Counted from the first letter of the stretch, positions 28,872 to 39,700 are shown. The stretch is 64,000 nt of DNA from Shewanella decolorationis S12 (GCF_000485795.1 NZ_AXZL01000066.1:100419-164418); one strand, 5' to 3'. Notes: generated by a model from the sequence alone, not told the origin. Numbers and translations: made by a program.

Positions 28872-29582
28872 CTAAGCGGCAAAAGGCTTCAGTAAGGTGA
28901 TATCAATAAATGGCAGATTGGGTGCAATCTTCTGATGACTCTTAATAACGCTGCCAGTCTGAGGGTTTAGCCAAAACTCATTTTGATATTGGATATTCAG
29001 CGCATCCACAGAGACGCTTTCACTAAAATGTAAAGCCGGTGTGGGAGTGCCATTGATTAGAATATTTTCGTCGCTAATCAGTTTAAACTCTGATTTTGCT
29101 TTATAGCCATAGTGATAACCTGGTTGCCAGTCGAGCGTTCTCGTCCAAGTTTTGGGGGTGGAGCTTAAGTGTAATCCTAATAACAGTGGATCTGGCTCTT
29201 CACTTTCAACAGCCGCTAAATTACCCGTGAGCAGATTATGGGTTTTGACTAAACGGCCATTGACTGTCACTAACATGCCATTATCTGCTGATAACCATTT
29301 CAGCTCTAGCACTTTAGGTGCATTTTTAACTGAAGATAGGCTGATTTTAGGCTCTGCAAAGGCTAACACCACAAATGCTTGAGCTGTATCTTCCATTTTT
29401 ACATAGATACTTGCATAAGGATTAGCTGATACCTGCTCAGGGGTGAGTACTACATCTTCATTTCCCCAAAAGGCGAGTTTAATCGTATCGTTTAATGCAC
29501 TTATTCGTTGACTACAGCCTGAGAGGCTCAGACATACTGCTGAAACAGCAATTAAGGGAAAAATTTTTTTATATATACGCAT
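28872..29582 (-). CDS. gfcB: GfcB/YjbF family lipoprotein
   Basis: The 236-residue lipoprotein has signal MRIYKKIFPLIAVSAVCLSL and lipobox LSGC (Cys 23). Mature segments such as SVKNAPKVLELKWLSADNGM and DWQPGYHYGYKA match the YjbF family (DUF2886) of group 4 capsule loci. It is likely attached to the inner leaflet of the outer membrane. It is preceded by a terminator-like hairpin after gfcA, so it may be expressed at a lower level than gfcA by read-through. Confidence 0.85.
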   Translation of the reverse strand: MRIYKKIFPLIAVSAVCLSLSGCSQRISALNDTIKLAFWGNEDVVLTPEQVSANPYASIYVKMEDTAQAFVVLAFAEPKISLSSVKNAPKVLELKWLSADNGMLVTVNGRLVKTHNLLTGNLAAVESEEPDPLLLGLHLSSTPKTWTRTLDWQPGYHYGYKAKSEFKLISDENILINGTPTPALHFSESVSVDALNIQYQNEFWLNPQTGSVIKSHQKIAPNLPFIDITLLKPFAA

Positions 29583-29681
29583 CCGAGTTGCTTATTCTCA
29601 ATAGTAGTTGTTAACCAATGTAAATATATGATGGCGTGATTTCAAGCTAGATTAAGCATACATTTTGTTTACAAAAAGCCT

Positions 29682-29713
29682 AAAAAAAACAACCGCCAAT
29701 AAGGCGGTTGTTT
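29682..29713 (-). terminator. Terminator/attenuator between gfcA and gfcB
   Basis: On the minus strand AACAACCGCC pairs with GGCGGTTGTT across a 5-base loop and is followed by a T run (A tract 29682-29689 on the + strand). It lies 20 bases after the gfcA stop and about 100 bases before gfcB. It would end most transcripts after gfcA and set the gfcA:gfcBCD ratio. Confidence 0.85.
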
Positions 29714-29732
29714 AAATACACTGACTAATAGA

Positions 29733-29984
29733 TTAGTTAGTGCCAGTAGTTGTGCCAGTACCAGTACCAGTACCAGTACCAGTCGCAGCAGGGCTACCAT
29801 CAGAACTGTTAGCTGCTACTAAAACACCAGTAACAACTGCACCAGCTGCAATACCACCAGCAACGATACCACCAGCTGCGCCACCAGCACTGCCACCAGT
29901 AGTTGTACCACCAGTGTTAGCGTTAGCTGCAACTGAACCTAACATTGACATAGCAGCGATAAGTGCTAATGAAGTTTTTTTCAT
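29733..29984 (-). CDS. gfcA: GfcA/YjbE-like small Gly/Thr-rich secreted protein
   Basis: The 83-residue protein has a signal peptide (MKKTSLALIAAMSMLGSVAANA) and a mature part of low complexity. It contains TGGTTTGGSAGGAAGG, a glycine/alanine-rich hydrophobic stretch (GGIVAGGIAAGAVVTGVLVAAN) that could span a membrane, and a C-terminal TGTGTGTGTTTG tail. It resembles YjbE/GfcA, the threonine-rich first gene of group 4 capsule operons. The C terminus is encoded by tandem TACTGG hexamers, which would vary the TG repeat number without shifting the frame. Confidence 0.8.
   Translation of the reverse strand: MKKTSLALIAAMSMLGSVAANANTGGTTTGGSAGGAAGGIVAGGIAAGAVVTGVLVAANSSDGSPAATGTGTGTGTGTTTGTN
29757..29783. 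repeat. Hexanucleotide tandem repeat in gfcA
   Basis: Four to five tandem copies of a CCAGTA hexamer (+ strand) encode the Thr-Gly tail of gfcA. Unit length is a multiple of three, so copy changes alter protein length only. Confidence 0.75.
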
Positions 29985-30256
29985 CGTGATTCCCTTTTAG
30001 AAAAAATTAACCTAATTTTTAGCTAATCTAGTACAGCATGATAGGCGATTCAACTTAAATGATCAATGTTAAATCTATTCCGCCTTTCAGACTTTAGACT
30101 GATTTACTGCTTAGCTGCTACTGAATAATCCTTAATTTTTAATGAGTTTCGCACATCTTAGTTAAGAAATTATGTCATCGCCTAATTTATAACATGGCAA
30201 GACGCGGGCTTCAATTCGATTTTTGCAAGCCTTATCTAGGTGTAGGTGGTATTGCA
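29985..30256. other. gfc promoter spacer
   Basis: This 272-base AT-rich spacer lies between the gfcA start and the end of the patatin gene (both - strand). It should contain the gfc promoter. No distinct operator or terminator was recognised. Confidence 0.35.
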
Positions 30257-31381
30257 TTAAGTTAAATTGAAAAATGCTTTAAGTTCGTCAAGTTGCGCTA
30301 TACCGTCCTTATAACCTAATTCGATCAAGGCACTGGTGTAGGACTTCTCAAACAAAAGATAAGACACAATACTCGAGTCTGATTGTCGGTCGATACCGAT
30401 AAATCCCAATAAGGTCTTAATCGCCCAGGGCATATCATCATAAAATCGGGCGGCGATTTTACTTAAATCTTCGCTGGGTTTTATCACTAAGGTTTTTATA
30501 GGGTGCAACGCTAGCTGACTGCGACTCTCTTCGGGGATAAGTGATAGTGTATGATTAATCCGCTCTAAGCGCTCCAGATCGCTATTTAAGGTGTCGGAAA
30601 AGATAGTATCCAGCAGATGACCAGCGATAGTCGCTGTCTTCGGATGATATTCTAATTCCATTGGAAAATGCTTATGGGGACTATCGAGGTTTATTACCAA
30701 TAACTTACTGGCCCCTAAATGAATTGGGCTTGAGAGCGGTGCGAGTTGGTGGACTGAGCCATCACCATAATAAGCTTGATTAAGTTTAATCGACGGAAAC
30801 ACCATAGGGATCGCTGAGCTTGCTAATAGATGTTCAGTATTTAACATTCGCCTCTCGCCGCTGCGTCTGGCGCGAGTCCAGTTTTCAATATCCCGCGCCG
30901 CTTGAAAAAACGTCACCGAGCGTGAGTTGTTATAGCAAGAAGTATCGACACTGAGTGCCGTTAATGCGCCATTGCGAATATTGCGATCAATTCTTTTAAA
31001 ATCAATAAGCTCATTCAATAAATGCCGTAAAGGCTCGTTATCGAGCAAGCTGCCAGCGTCGGTATTAACCTTATCATCCTGTAAGCCTTTGAGAGCCATC
31101 TTGGTTAGATGGCTTAACACGCCAGGAATCGAGGCGCGATACACTTTTCTGGTTTCAAAATGGCGCCAAACCCACTCGAGTTTTTTGACACCCAAATGAA
31201 AACATGACGCATGGGTGGCAATTGACGTGCCGTTAATGGCGCCAGCGGAAGTACCACATATTATTTTAAAGGGGATACCATGGTTGCGCGGATAAAGCTG
31301 GACCAGTGCTTTTAACACTCCCACTTGATAGGCGGCACGAGCGCCACCGCCACCGAGGACTAATGCTGTTGATGTTGGCAA
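30257..31381 (-). CDS. Patatin-like phospholipase
   Basis: The 374-residue protein has the patatin oxyanion motif LGGGGARAAYQVGVLKAL (residues 9-26), the nucleophile elbow GTSAG (near residue 44) and the DG dyad partner in YGDGSVHQLAPLS (near residue 205). It is a serine lipid acyl hydrolase without signal peptide, so it is probably cytoplasmic or membrane-associated. A C-terminal region (residues 260-374) has no recognisable motif. It stands alone between the gfc promoter and proS. Confidence 0.88.
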   Translation of the reverse strand: MPTSTALVLGGGGARAAYQVGVLKALVQLYPRNHGIPFKIICGTSAGAINGTSIATHASCFHLGVKKLEWVWRHFETRKVYRASIPGVLSHLTKMALKGLQDDKVNTDAGSLLDNEPLRHLLNELIDFKRIDRNIRNGALTALSVDTSCYNNSRSVTFFQAARDIENWTRARRSGERRMLNTEHLLASSAIPMVFPSIKLNQAYYGDGSVHQLAPLSSPIHLGASKLLVINLDSPHKHFPMELEYHPKTATIAGHLLDTIFSDTLNSDLERLERINHTLSLIPEESRSQLALHPIKTLVIKPSEDLSKIAARFYDDMPWAIKTLLGFIGIDRQSDSSIVSYLLFEKSYTSALIELGYKDGIAQLDELKAFFNLT

Positions 31382-31544
31382 TCTTAATACTCAACGATTT
31401 GTTATTATAATTTTATTAAAGCAATGCCTACTCTAAAAAAGCAAGTCTGAGCAGTTATCTTAATGACATTTCTTTAGTTTTTGATGAGAAGCGTTGAAGG
31501 TGAGTGCTTAAGAGCCACTTTGCAATCAACAGACGGGAAATAAA

Positions 31545-31577
31545 AAAACGCACTTAAGTTTAACCTAAGTGCGTTTC
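31545..31577 (-). terminator. proS terminator
   Basis: AACGCACTTA and TAAGTGCGTT form a 10-bp stem with a T tract on the minus strand (A run 31542-31548 on +). It lies about 75 bases downstream of the proS stop. Confidence 0.85.
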
Positions 31578-31648
31578 TGTATTGAAAGGTTAATGGCTAA
31601 CCATTAACTCACACAGGCACAATGTGCATTCAGCGCAAAAGACAGTGC

Positions 31649-33361
31649 TTAAGCTTGCAGATTCTTCAAGAAATCGACGATTTGGTCGAATGGCACATCT
31701 TGCTTTTCACCAGTGCGGCGGTTTTTGTATTCAAAAACGCCAGCGTCGATATTGCGATCGCCAATCACCACTGTGTGTGGAATACCAATCAGTTCCATAT
31801 CCGCGAACATTACGCCAGGACGCTCTTTACGGTCATCCAACAGGACATCGATACCCGCAGCACTTAAGTCTTTGTATAACTGCTCGGCGATATCGGTCAC
31901 GCGGTGTGACTTGTGCATATTCATTGGCAGAATGCCCACACTGAATGGCGCAATGGCTTCTGGCCATACAATGCCGCGGTCATCGAAGTTTTGCTCAATT
32001 GCTGCCGCCACGATACGGCTTACGCCCACACCGTAACAACCCATCAGTAGCACCTGTGATTTACCGTTCTCATCGAGAACAGTCGCATTCATCGATTTAG
32101 AATAGTTAGTACCGAGTTGGAAGATATGACCCACTTCGATACCACGCGCCATAGCGTAAGTGCCTAAACCATCAGGTGTTGGCTCACCTTCAACCACGTT
32201 CCGGATATCGGCAGCTTGAGCCAGTGGCAGATCGCGTTCCCAGTTGATGCCAAAGTAGTGTTTATCATCTTGGTTTGCGCCGGCGGCGAAGTCGCTCATC
32301 ACGCTTACGCTGTGGTCGATGATGATAGGCATATTCAGGCCGACAGGGCCTAATGAGCCAGGGCCTGCACCAATGGCGTCACGGATCAGCGCTTCTGGGG
32401 CAAACTCTAATGGTGATGCTACTAAATCTAACTTGTCTGCCTTGATTTCGTTCAGCTCGTGGTCGCCACGTACAATCAGCGCAACCAGTGGTGCTTCTTC
32501 TGTTGCACCTTTCACAATCAAGGTTTTCACTGTCTTAGTGATATCTAAACCGAATTGCTCAACTAACTCGGCAATGGTTTTTGCATTTGGGGTATCGACT
32601 AAACGTAACTCTTCAGTCGCCGCGCCACGCGCTTCGGTCGGCATTGGCGATTCGGCTTTCTCGATGTTAGCGGCATAGTCGCTGCCAGTAGAGTAGGCGA
32701 TTAAGTCTTCACCGCTTTGCGCTAATACGTGGAACTCGTGTGACATGCTGCCACCGATAGAACCCGTGTCCGCTAAAACTGGGCGGAAGGCTAAGCCCAT
32801 GCGCGACAGAATGTTGCTATAGGCTTGATACATGGCCTCATAGGTTTCATTCATGGTATCCACGTCCAGATGGAAAGAATACGCATCTTTCATCAGGAAT
32901 TCGCGCGAACGCATCACGCCAAAGCGTGGGCGCACTTCGTCGCGGAATTTGGTTTGAATTTGGTAAAGGTTCAGCGGTAATTGCTTGTAAGAGTTGACTT
33001 CTTTACGGATTAGGTCGGTGATAACTTCTTCGTGGGTTGGCCCCAGCACGAAGTCACGGTTATGGCGGTCTTTAAAACGCAGCAGCTCAGGACCAAATTT
33101 GTCCCAGCGACCCGTTTCTACCCATAAATCAGCCGGTTGCACCATAGGCATTAGGATTTCAATCGCGCCCGCTTTGTTCATTTCTTCACGAACAATAGCT
33201 TCGACTTTACGTAATACACGCAGGCCCGTAGGCAAGTAGCTGTATAGACCTGAAGCGTTACGGCGGATCATACCCGCACGTAGCATTAATTGATGGCTGA
33301 TGACTTCTGCATTCGCAGGTGTTTCTTTTTGAGTAGAAAGTAGGTATTTGCTAACGCGCAT
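31649..33361 (-). CDS. proS: Prolyl-tRNA synthetase
   Basis: The 570-residue enzyme has the class II motifs [38 protein letters not shown] (motif 2) and [17 protein letters not shown] (motif 3). The bacterial YbaK-like editing insert sits between motifs 2 and 3 (residues about 230-400). A C-terminal anticodon-binding domain ends the protein. It charges tRNA-Pro and hydrolyses mischarged Ala-tRNA-Pro. The gene order with trmO and rcsF resembles that of E. coli. Confidence 0.97.
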   Translation of the reverse strand: MRVSKYLLSTQKETPANAEVISHQLMLRAGMIRRNASGLYSYLPTGLRVLRKVEAIVREEMNKAGAIEILMPMVQPADLWVETGRWDKFGPELLRFKDRHNRDFVLGPTHEEVITDLIRKEVNSYKQLPLNLYQIQTKFRDEVRPRFGVMRSREFLMKDAYSFHLDVDTMNETYEAMYQAYSNILSRMGLAFRPVLADTGSIGGSMSHEFHVLAQSGEDLIAYSTGSDYAANIEKAESPMPTEARGAATEELRLVDTPNAKTIAELVEQFGLDITKTVKTLIVKGATEEAPLVALIVRGDHELNEIKADKLDLVASPLEFAPEALIRDAIGAGPGSLGPVGLNMPIIIDHSVSVMSDFAAGANQDDKHYFGINWERDLPLAQAADIRNVVEGEPTPDGLGTYAMARGIEVGHIFQLGTNYSKSMNATVLDENGKSQVLLMGCYGVGVSRIVAAAIEQNFDDRGIVWPEAIAPFSVGILPMNMHKSHRVTDIAEQLYKDLSAAGIDVLLDDRKERPGVMFADMELIGIPHTVVIGDRNIDAGVFEYKNRRTGEKQDVPFDQIVDFLKNLQA

Positions 33362-33531
33362 TACCGATGTCCAAATTTGAGTTGAATGGGCGCCATTTTA
33401 TCACCTGCTTCGATGATGTCACCTATGGATTGAGGTTAAATTCAATCAGCTGCAGACAAATGGCCGTTTTCATTTTACAAAGTGTGCCGCGTCGCCACAG
33501 AGGGCGATGCATACAGATAAAACTAAGTGAG

Positions 33532-34161
33532 TTATTTATCCCGCCTATCGCCAATCACCCGGGCGGGATTGCCGGCGACGATGGCCCATGCGGGAATATC
33601 TTTAGTGACAATACAGCCCATGCCAATCACAGCGTGGTCGCCAATGGTGACACCATCGACTATCCCTGCCTGTGCGCCAATCCACACATCTTTACCTATC
33701 ACGACACCTTTAGAGTTTGAGGCTTGTTGATAAATGGGCGTATCGGGCGCCATGCCATGATTAAACGCATAAATAGTGACATGGTTAGCAATGCGGGTTT
33801 GGGAGCCAATCTGAATGCCCACTCGGCCGCCATCGAAGGAGCAGCCGTGATTGATAGCGACTTCGTCACCGAGCGTGATAGGGCCGTGCAAAAAGCATTC
33901 AGCGGCAATCATGCAGCGGTTACCGATTGTGATATCGCGATTGGGCTCGGCAAATAACTGCGCCTCGGGCGCAATAAAACAGTTCTCGCCAATGGTCACG
34001 GTTTCGAGGGCACAAAGGTTGGCTTGCACTTCATCCTGCCAAGGTTTGGCCCAGACTAAGTGTTTTTCTTTGAGTGAGAAATACAGCCAGGGCATCCAAG
34101 ACAGACGCTTTTTATGTTGGCTTTGATAATCAGGCAAGGCCGTTGTGATTAGCTTCTGCAT
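33532..34161 (-). CDS. Hexapeptide-repeat acyltransferase (WbbJ/CatB-like O-acetyltransferase)
   Basis: The 209-residue protein is built of left-handed beta-helix hexapeptide repeats (VTIGENCFIAPEAQLF, ITIGNRCMIAAECFLHG, VVIGKDVWIGAQAGIVDGVTIG), with the catalytic-His type loop YAFNHGMAPD near residue 130 and IVAGNPARVI at the end. It is a cytoplasmic acetyl-CoA dependent transferase acting probably on a sugar. Its ATG directly abuts the trmO stop (TAAATG), so both are co-transcribed, though an acetyl acceptor is not indicated by context. Confidence 0.85.
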   Translation of the reverse strand: MQKLITTALPDYQSQHKKRLSWMPWLYFSLKEKHLVWAKPWQDEVQANLCALETVTIGENCFIAPEAQLFAEPNRDITIGNRCMIAAECFLHGPITLGDEVAINHGCSFDGGRVGIQIGSQTRIANHVTIYAFNHGMAPDTPIYQQASNSKGVVIGKDVWIGAQAGIVDGVTIGDHAVIGMGCIVTKDIPAWAIVAGNPARVIGDRRDK

Positions 34162-34896
34162 TTAGCCACATTTCCCCGGTTTGAGTTCTAATACCTGAAT
34201 GTATTCCCGTTCATCATCATCGACCGCCATATGCCAAAAGATATCTAAATCATACAAAGCCACTTGATATAACTTGGGGTCATCTTTGGCTTTTTTATAG
34301 GCGGGGCGAGGGTCTTGCCCCAACACGCCGTGGATGAGCACGGCTAAATCGGTATAGGCGTCCTGCTTGCTGTAAGCGTCAATCTGGGTTGCTGCGAGTT
34401 CTGAAAACACTACGTGGATAAGTTTTGGTGCTTCTTGCGCGATACCGCCGACGGCACCTTCAATCGAATCCGAGAACGGAATATAGGGCTTAATATCGAT
34501 AATGGGCGTGCCATCGACAAGATCCATGCCCGAAATCTCTAAGCATACTTTGCCTTTACGTTGCACCACCCCGTGGAGTTTGACCACGGATTGGCCTATA
34601 CCATTCGGGCGAAAGGTCGAGCGAGTCGCGAATACGCCGAGTTTTTCATTGCCGCCTAAACGGGGCGGGCGTACGGTCGTTTTCCACCCTTGGGCGAGAT
34701 TCTCATGGAAACAAAACAACAACCAAAGGTGGGAATATTGCTCGATACCGCGCACGGCATCGAGATGATTGACATGGGGTTCCAGCTCAACATAACCGCG
34801 CGCCTCCACCAAACCGGGCTGCCTTGGAATGCCAAATTTTTGTTTATAGGGAGTGCGGCAAGTGGCGACAGCGGTAATCTGGTTGGTAAATGTCAT
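34162..34896 (-). CDS. trmO: tRNA (t6A37) N6-methyltransferase
   Basis: The 244-residue protein of the TsaA/YaeB family has the N-terminal region ITAVATCRTPYKQKFGIPRQP, then FCFHENL and TRSTFRPNGIGQSVVKL. It uses S-adenosylmethionine to methylate t6A37 of tRNA-Thr. The C-terminal DxPRPAY-like segment (QDPRPAYKKAKDD) is present. It lies between the RcsF-like gene and the acyltransferase, in an order conserved relative to E. coli yaeB-rcsF-proS. Confidence 0.93.
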   Translation of the reverse strand: MTFTNQITAVATCRTPYKQKFGIPRQPGLVEARGYVELEPHVNHLDAVRGIEQYSHLWLLFCFHENLAQGWKTTVRPPRLGGNEKLGVFATRSTFRPNGIGQSVVKLHGVVQRKGKVCLEISGMDLVDGTPIIDIKPYIPFSDSIEGAVGGIAQEAPKLIHVVFSELAATQIDAYSKQDAYTDLAVLIHGVLGQDPRPAYKKAKDDPKLYQVALYDLDIFWHMAVDDDEREYIQVLELKPGKCG

Positions 34897-34990
34897 GCAA
34901 AAAATACCTAAAGCAAGGACAACAACCCAAACGCCGATGGTCTAGGTTGCTAAGTACATCAATATTGGCGTGCAGTATACACGCTTTGAA

Positions 34991-35371
34991 CTAGTCGGCA
35001 GAGGTCATTTTGATGGCTTGGCCAACGCAGAGGGCGCGGCTGACGCAGCCTTGGGCTGCTTCTTCCATCATTACGCATTGTTTGATGATGATGCCATTGG
35101 CGCCTTTATCGGCCGCCGCGCGGCGGGCCTCGGTTCGGGCTTCACTTAAGGAAGCGGGCACCGCATTCACATCGGCTTGGCAAGATTCGCCCTGAACCAA
35201 ACCTTTTAATTCGTAATGACCTTTAGGCAAACTATCGCCCTCAAACAGCGTGACATCGCCCGCCTTGAAGTAGTCATTAATCGCCTCGCCGTCCAAATTG
35301 CTGTTAAAACTGTAATCGCTGGCACAGGCGCTAAGCAGTAGCACTAATGCACTTGAGAGGATGATTTTCAT
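34991..35371 (-). CDS. rcsF: RcsF-like outer-membrane lipoprotein
   Basis: The protein has 126 residues from ATG 35371, which starts the lipoprotein signal MKIILSSALVLLLSAC (lipobox LSAC). The frame extends 13 codons further but lacks signal features. The C-terminal domain shows the RcsF cysteine pattern: ESCQADV, IIKQCVMM, QGCVSRALCVG. In E. coli RcsF signals envelope stress to the Rcs phosphorelay. The tract between lipobox and domain is short, without the long proline-rich linker of E. coli RcsF. Confidence 0.87.
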   Translation of the reverse strand: MKIILSSALVLLLSACASDYSFNSNLDGEAINDYFKAGDVTLFEGDSLPKGHYELKGLVQGESCQADVNAVPASLSEARTEARRAAADKGANGIIIKQCVMMEEAAQGCVSRALCVGQAIKMTSAD

Positions 35372-35448
35372 GGTTTGACCTGAGATTAAGGGTAAATAGG
35401 CGCAGTCCATCGGACTGCGCGTTATCGAGCGATTTATCTGAGCAAATT

Positions 35449-36738
35449 CTATCGCTTAAGATACTTTTGATAAAGCTGCTGGTGGCGATTATTCAGATCT
35501 ATTTGCCGTCCTTCAATCCAGATTGCATCAATTTTGTTGCTCATAGGGTCGAGGATATCCCCGTCACTCAGCACAACACTGCCCTGATAACCGACGGCGA
35601 TGGCGCCTAAATCGGTGATCCCCAGCAGTTTTGCTGCATCTAAGGTCACCGATTTTAATGCTTGCTCGGGCGTGACGCCGTAAGCGGCACTGTAGCCCGC
35701 GGCATAGGGAAGGTTACGACTGTTCCAATCCGATGAAAACCCAAGGGCATAGGGAATGCCCGCACTTGCCAGCAACGAAGGGATTTTAAAGGGTAAATCC
35801 ACAGGTTCATCTTTACGTTTGGGCAGGCTCAGGGTGTGCGGGTAAATCACACTGGCGTTCACTTCCCTTAGACTTGAAGCTAATCGCCATGCATCATAGC
35901 CCCCGACAATCACCAATTTAAATTGATATTTTTTCGTCAGGGCAATGACTTGCTCAATTTGGCTGACGCTGTCCGCATGGGCAAATAGCGTGGCCTTGCC
36001 TTGGTATAGGGGCAACATGGCCTGCCAACGTAAATTGGCTGTATTGGCCGAATCCTTTGCCTGATGGCTTAAAAAGTAGCGATAGCCATCCTCAAAGGCT
36101 GTGGTGAGTGTCGCTATGGCCTGCTGATTTTTCTCTATGGCCTTGGCTTTTTCCTTTTCATCCTCTGGCATGCGCTTGATTTGTGGCCAGTAAACATGAA
36201 ATTGGCCTTCGCTTGGTTGCAGGGCGTCCTCAATCGTCCAAGCATCGAGGTCAACGACCACAGATTGGCCCGCGAGTCCGTCGCCACTGGGGACGATTTG
36301 TGCGTGGGTGATGCCATTGTAGCGAATGGTTGGCAATAGCTCGGAATCTGGGTTGTAAGCCGTTGCTGCGCTAATTTGCGGATTAAAATCACCGACTTCT
36401 GCATTATCGACGGTTGGGCGCACCATCTCGATTTCTACTAAACCAAGACTGGTATCGAGTGCGATAAGGCCGGGGTATAAGTGTTTGCCCGTGGCATCGA
36501 TGATCTGCGCTTGGCTATCCGCGTCGTTGACGCTTAGCTGTGGCCCGATGGCGCTAATTTTACCTTGCTCAATCAACACATCGGTATTGGTTAATGTCCC
36601 TTGGCTGACGGTATGTACAGTGGCATTTTTAATCAACACGCTCTGGGTTTGCTTGGCCGCAGGGACGAGATTATGTGCCTGCGCTGACAGCGTGACAGCC
36701 AGTGTCGACAGCAGCAAGGTTGTGGGTAAGTGCTTCAT
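35449..36738 (-). CDS. Exported amidohydrolase-family protein with degenerate metal site
   Basis: The protein has 429 residues from ATG 36738, chosen because it overlaps the upstream stop (TAATG) and starts the signal peptide MKHLPTTLLLSTLAVTLSAQ. The fold follows metal-dependent amidohydrolases (N-terminal beta-sandwich VLIKNATVHTVSQGTLTNTD, then LYPGLIALDTSLGLVEIEM, and C-terminal VTPEQALKSVTLDAAKLLGI...GSVVLSDGDILD). The HxH metal motif expected after PGLI is absent (ALDTS), so catalysis of its own is doubtful. It probably forms a complex with the 1021-residue protein encoded just upstream. Confidence 0.8.
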   Translation of the reverse strand: MKHLPTTLLLSTLAVTLSAQAHNLVPAAKQTQSVLIKNATVHTVSQGTLTNTDVLIEQGKISAIGPQLSVNDADSQAQIIDATGKHLYPGLIALDTSLGLVEIEMVRPTVDNAEVGDFNPQISAATAYNPDSELLPTIRYNGITHAQIVPSGDGLAGQSVVVDLDAWTIEDALQPSEGQFHVYWPQIKRMPEDEKEKAKAIEKNQQAIATLTTAFEDGYRYFLSHQAKDSANTANLRWQAMLPLYQGKATLFAHADSVSQIEQVIALTKKYQFKLVIVGGYDAWRLASSLREVNASVIYPHTLSLPKRKDEPVDLPFKIPSLLASAGIPYALGFSSDWNSRNLPYAAGYSAAYGVTPEQALKSVTLDAAKLLGITDLGAIAVGYQGSVVLSDGDILDPMSNKIDAIWIEGRQIDLNNRHQQLYQKYLKR

Positions 36739-39700
36739 TATTTTGCTCCCTGATGATCTTGGCCCCAAGCCTGATAATGGGTATCGCAGTGCCATTGTGG
36801 CTCGTTAAGCGGGGTGACTTTCTCACCCGCCTTGGCGTTATCATCACTACTGAGAATTTTTTGGATAAGGGCGGCGCGCTCTACGACGACCTGCTGCTGG
36901 GCAAGCAGGTCTTGGTCACGATCGAAATAGCGTTTACCCTCGACCCAAGCCTGGGTCACTTTGGCGTAAATTGACAGCGGCTCGGCGTTCCACAGCACGA
37001 TATCGGCCATTTTGCCTGGGGTGAGTGAGCCAACATACTCATCGACCCTGAGTTGTTTCGCCGGGTTGATGGTCACCATATTCCAGGCATCTTCTTTAGA
37101 CATATTGCAATACATCATTGACTTAGCCGCTTCTTGATTGAGTCTGCGCTGCATTTCGTAGTCGTCAGAGTTGATGCTGGTGAGCACGCCCTGTTTTTGC
37201 ATTAGGCAGGCGTTTTGTGGAATTGCATCATAGACTTCAAATTTATAGGCCCACCAATCGGCAAAGGTCGAGGCGCCTGCGCCATGGGCGGCCAGTTCTC
37301 TGGCAACCTTGTAACCTTCGAGTACGTGGGTAAAGGTTTGCACCTTAAACTGATAGGCTTCGGCTAATCGCAGGAACATTAAGATTTCTGACTGCACATA
37401 GGAGTGGATATGCACATCGCGCTGCTGTTTTAACACTTCGGCCACCGCCTGTAGGCGATAGCTTGGATGTGGCGCAATGGTTTTCTTTTTCTCGCTGCTG
37501 CGTAAGTCATCATAGTCCTTCAGCGCTTTCTCATAGGCGAGTGCGGCATCGAAGGTTTCTTCAAATAAGGCTTTTACGCCCATGCGTGTTTGTGGGAAGC
37601 GCTGAACAAACTTCTCGCCCCAGTTACTCTGTTTGACGTTTTCGCCAAGGGCGAATTTGATACTGGCAGGGGCATTGGCAAATTTAAGCTGCTCGGCACT
37701 TTCACCCCATTTCATCTTGATTAACTGGGATTGACCACCAATCGGGTTAGCGCTGCCATGGAGTAATTGTGCGCTGGTGACACCGCCCGCGAGTGCACGG
37801 TAGATGGAAATATCTTCGGGATTGATCACATCGCCAATTCGCACTTCAGAGGTGACCGCATCTGTACCTTCATTAGTGCCACCATTGATCGCAATATGGG
37901 AATGCTCATCGACGATACCCGCAGTTAAATGTTTACCCGTTGCATCGAGTACTTGATAACCCGAAGGTGTGCTGAGTTGCTGACCGATTTTTTCAATTCG
38001 GCCATTGGCCATTAACAGATCCGCATGTTCTAAGATGCCCTGTTTATCTGAGGTCCACAGGGTGGCATTTTTAATATGGAGTTTCTCGGCTTTTGGCGCA
38101 TCGCTTAAACCATAGGCGACGTTAGGGTAGGTGAGTTGACTCACTAAAGTCGGTGCAGCATCGGTCTTAGGCGTGCCTTCTTGTTCCGTCTTTGGACTCG
38201 AAGCGATAGCAATACCCGCCACATTAATGCTGCGACTTTGGGCGTCCACCATACGGCCTTGAATACCATCCTTAGCGAGCCAGAGGGTAAAACGGCTGAT
38301 GCCATGAATGCCCGCATCGCTTAAATCGGCGTTAAAGCTCACACGGCCGTCGTCTTCAAGCTTAAGATTGGTGACTGGAATGCTCTTCTCTCCACTGCTT
38401 AGCTGACCTTGGAAGGCTTTTTTGCCCGTTTCTTCAAGGTTTAGATCTAAGGTGAGATTATTCAGCGTGAGCTGATAGTCGCCCAAGAGTTTGGCCTGTG
38501 GGAGTGAGCGAATGGATTGCTCTTCGCCCTGCAGCCAGACGCTATAAATCTGCCCATCCTTAAAGATATTGCCCTTAGTAATCACAAAGTCGGCCATATA
38601 GCCGGGGGCAAGTTTACCGGCGAAGTCGGCCGTCCCCGCCATCTCGGCGGCTTGAGTCGTCAGCGCGGCGAGGGCCTTGTCCTCACTCAGTCCCTGGGTG
38701 ATGGCTTGTCGTAGACGTGGCCAAAATGCCTCGGTTTTGATGCCAAATTGGGTAAAGGCAAAAGGGATGCCTGCATTGGCGACTGCTGCAGGGTTTGTGG
38801 GCGCGCGTTCCCATTGTCTGAGTTCTGCAAGGGAGACTTCACGGTCGGCATCATCGGTGCCAACATCGGGTGCTTGCGGATAGTTGAGCGGCAGGATCAA
38901 AGGATAATTTAGGGCTTTTAATTCATTGATGCGCGCATATTCTTGACCACTTGCGAGTAGGTTGGCGGGCAGCTGGTGTTCTTTGAGCAAGTTAGCGGCG
39001 CGCAGCAAATCGTTGAGGTTTTTTGTTTCAAAGACGATTTGTTTCTCGGCTAAGTTATCTAAGCGTTCGAAAGCGATATTAAATTCAATTTGAGCATTTG
39101 CTGAACTATTAACCGATTTGTGCTTATTTTGGTTATACCAGTTTGCATCGGCAAAGGTTTGCCTGATAAGCGCGATACTGCCCATTAGAGAATTGGGATA
39201 GTCTTGTTCAGATGTGCCTTTATCGAAGGCCATAAAAGGTTGGCTGCGTGCACGATAAATCACCTCGTTGGCGGTTTTATCGGCTAATGAAAGGCTAACA
39301 CCCGTACCGCGGAAAATACCGTCGAGTTTACTGCTTTGTACGCTGGTGAAGCCGTTATTGATCCAATCTCTTGCGCGTTCTTTATTTGGGTAAACGTAAT
39401 TAAACCATTCTTTTTCAGCGTGAATTGCGCCATTTTCCGCATTACCGCCGATACGCTTAATATCATATACCGGACGAGTCAGCCCTAATTTGGGATATTC
39501 AAACTCGATACCATAATCGGTAAAGGGATCGATAAAACCGGGATAGATAGTATAACCACTGAGATCAACTTTTAGTGCCGCTTCTGGGATATCCCCTTTT
39601 TCAATAATGGCTTTGATCCGATTGTTTTCAACTAATAATGTGGCGTTTGCGAGTCGTTTCCCCGGTGCTAGGATTAATTCGGCATTGGTGAATGCCGTTA

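Noticed and set aside
29740..30000. 86-residue frame opposite gfcA, rich in Pro-Val
   Set aside because: It is the antisense of the gfcA repeat; gfcA has a signal peptide, ribosome binding context and operon position.
32300..33250. Long + strand frames opposite proS
   Set aside because: Antisense shadows of a conserved synthetase; no independent start signals.
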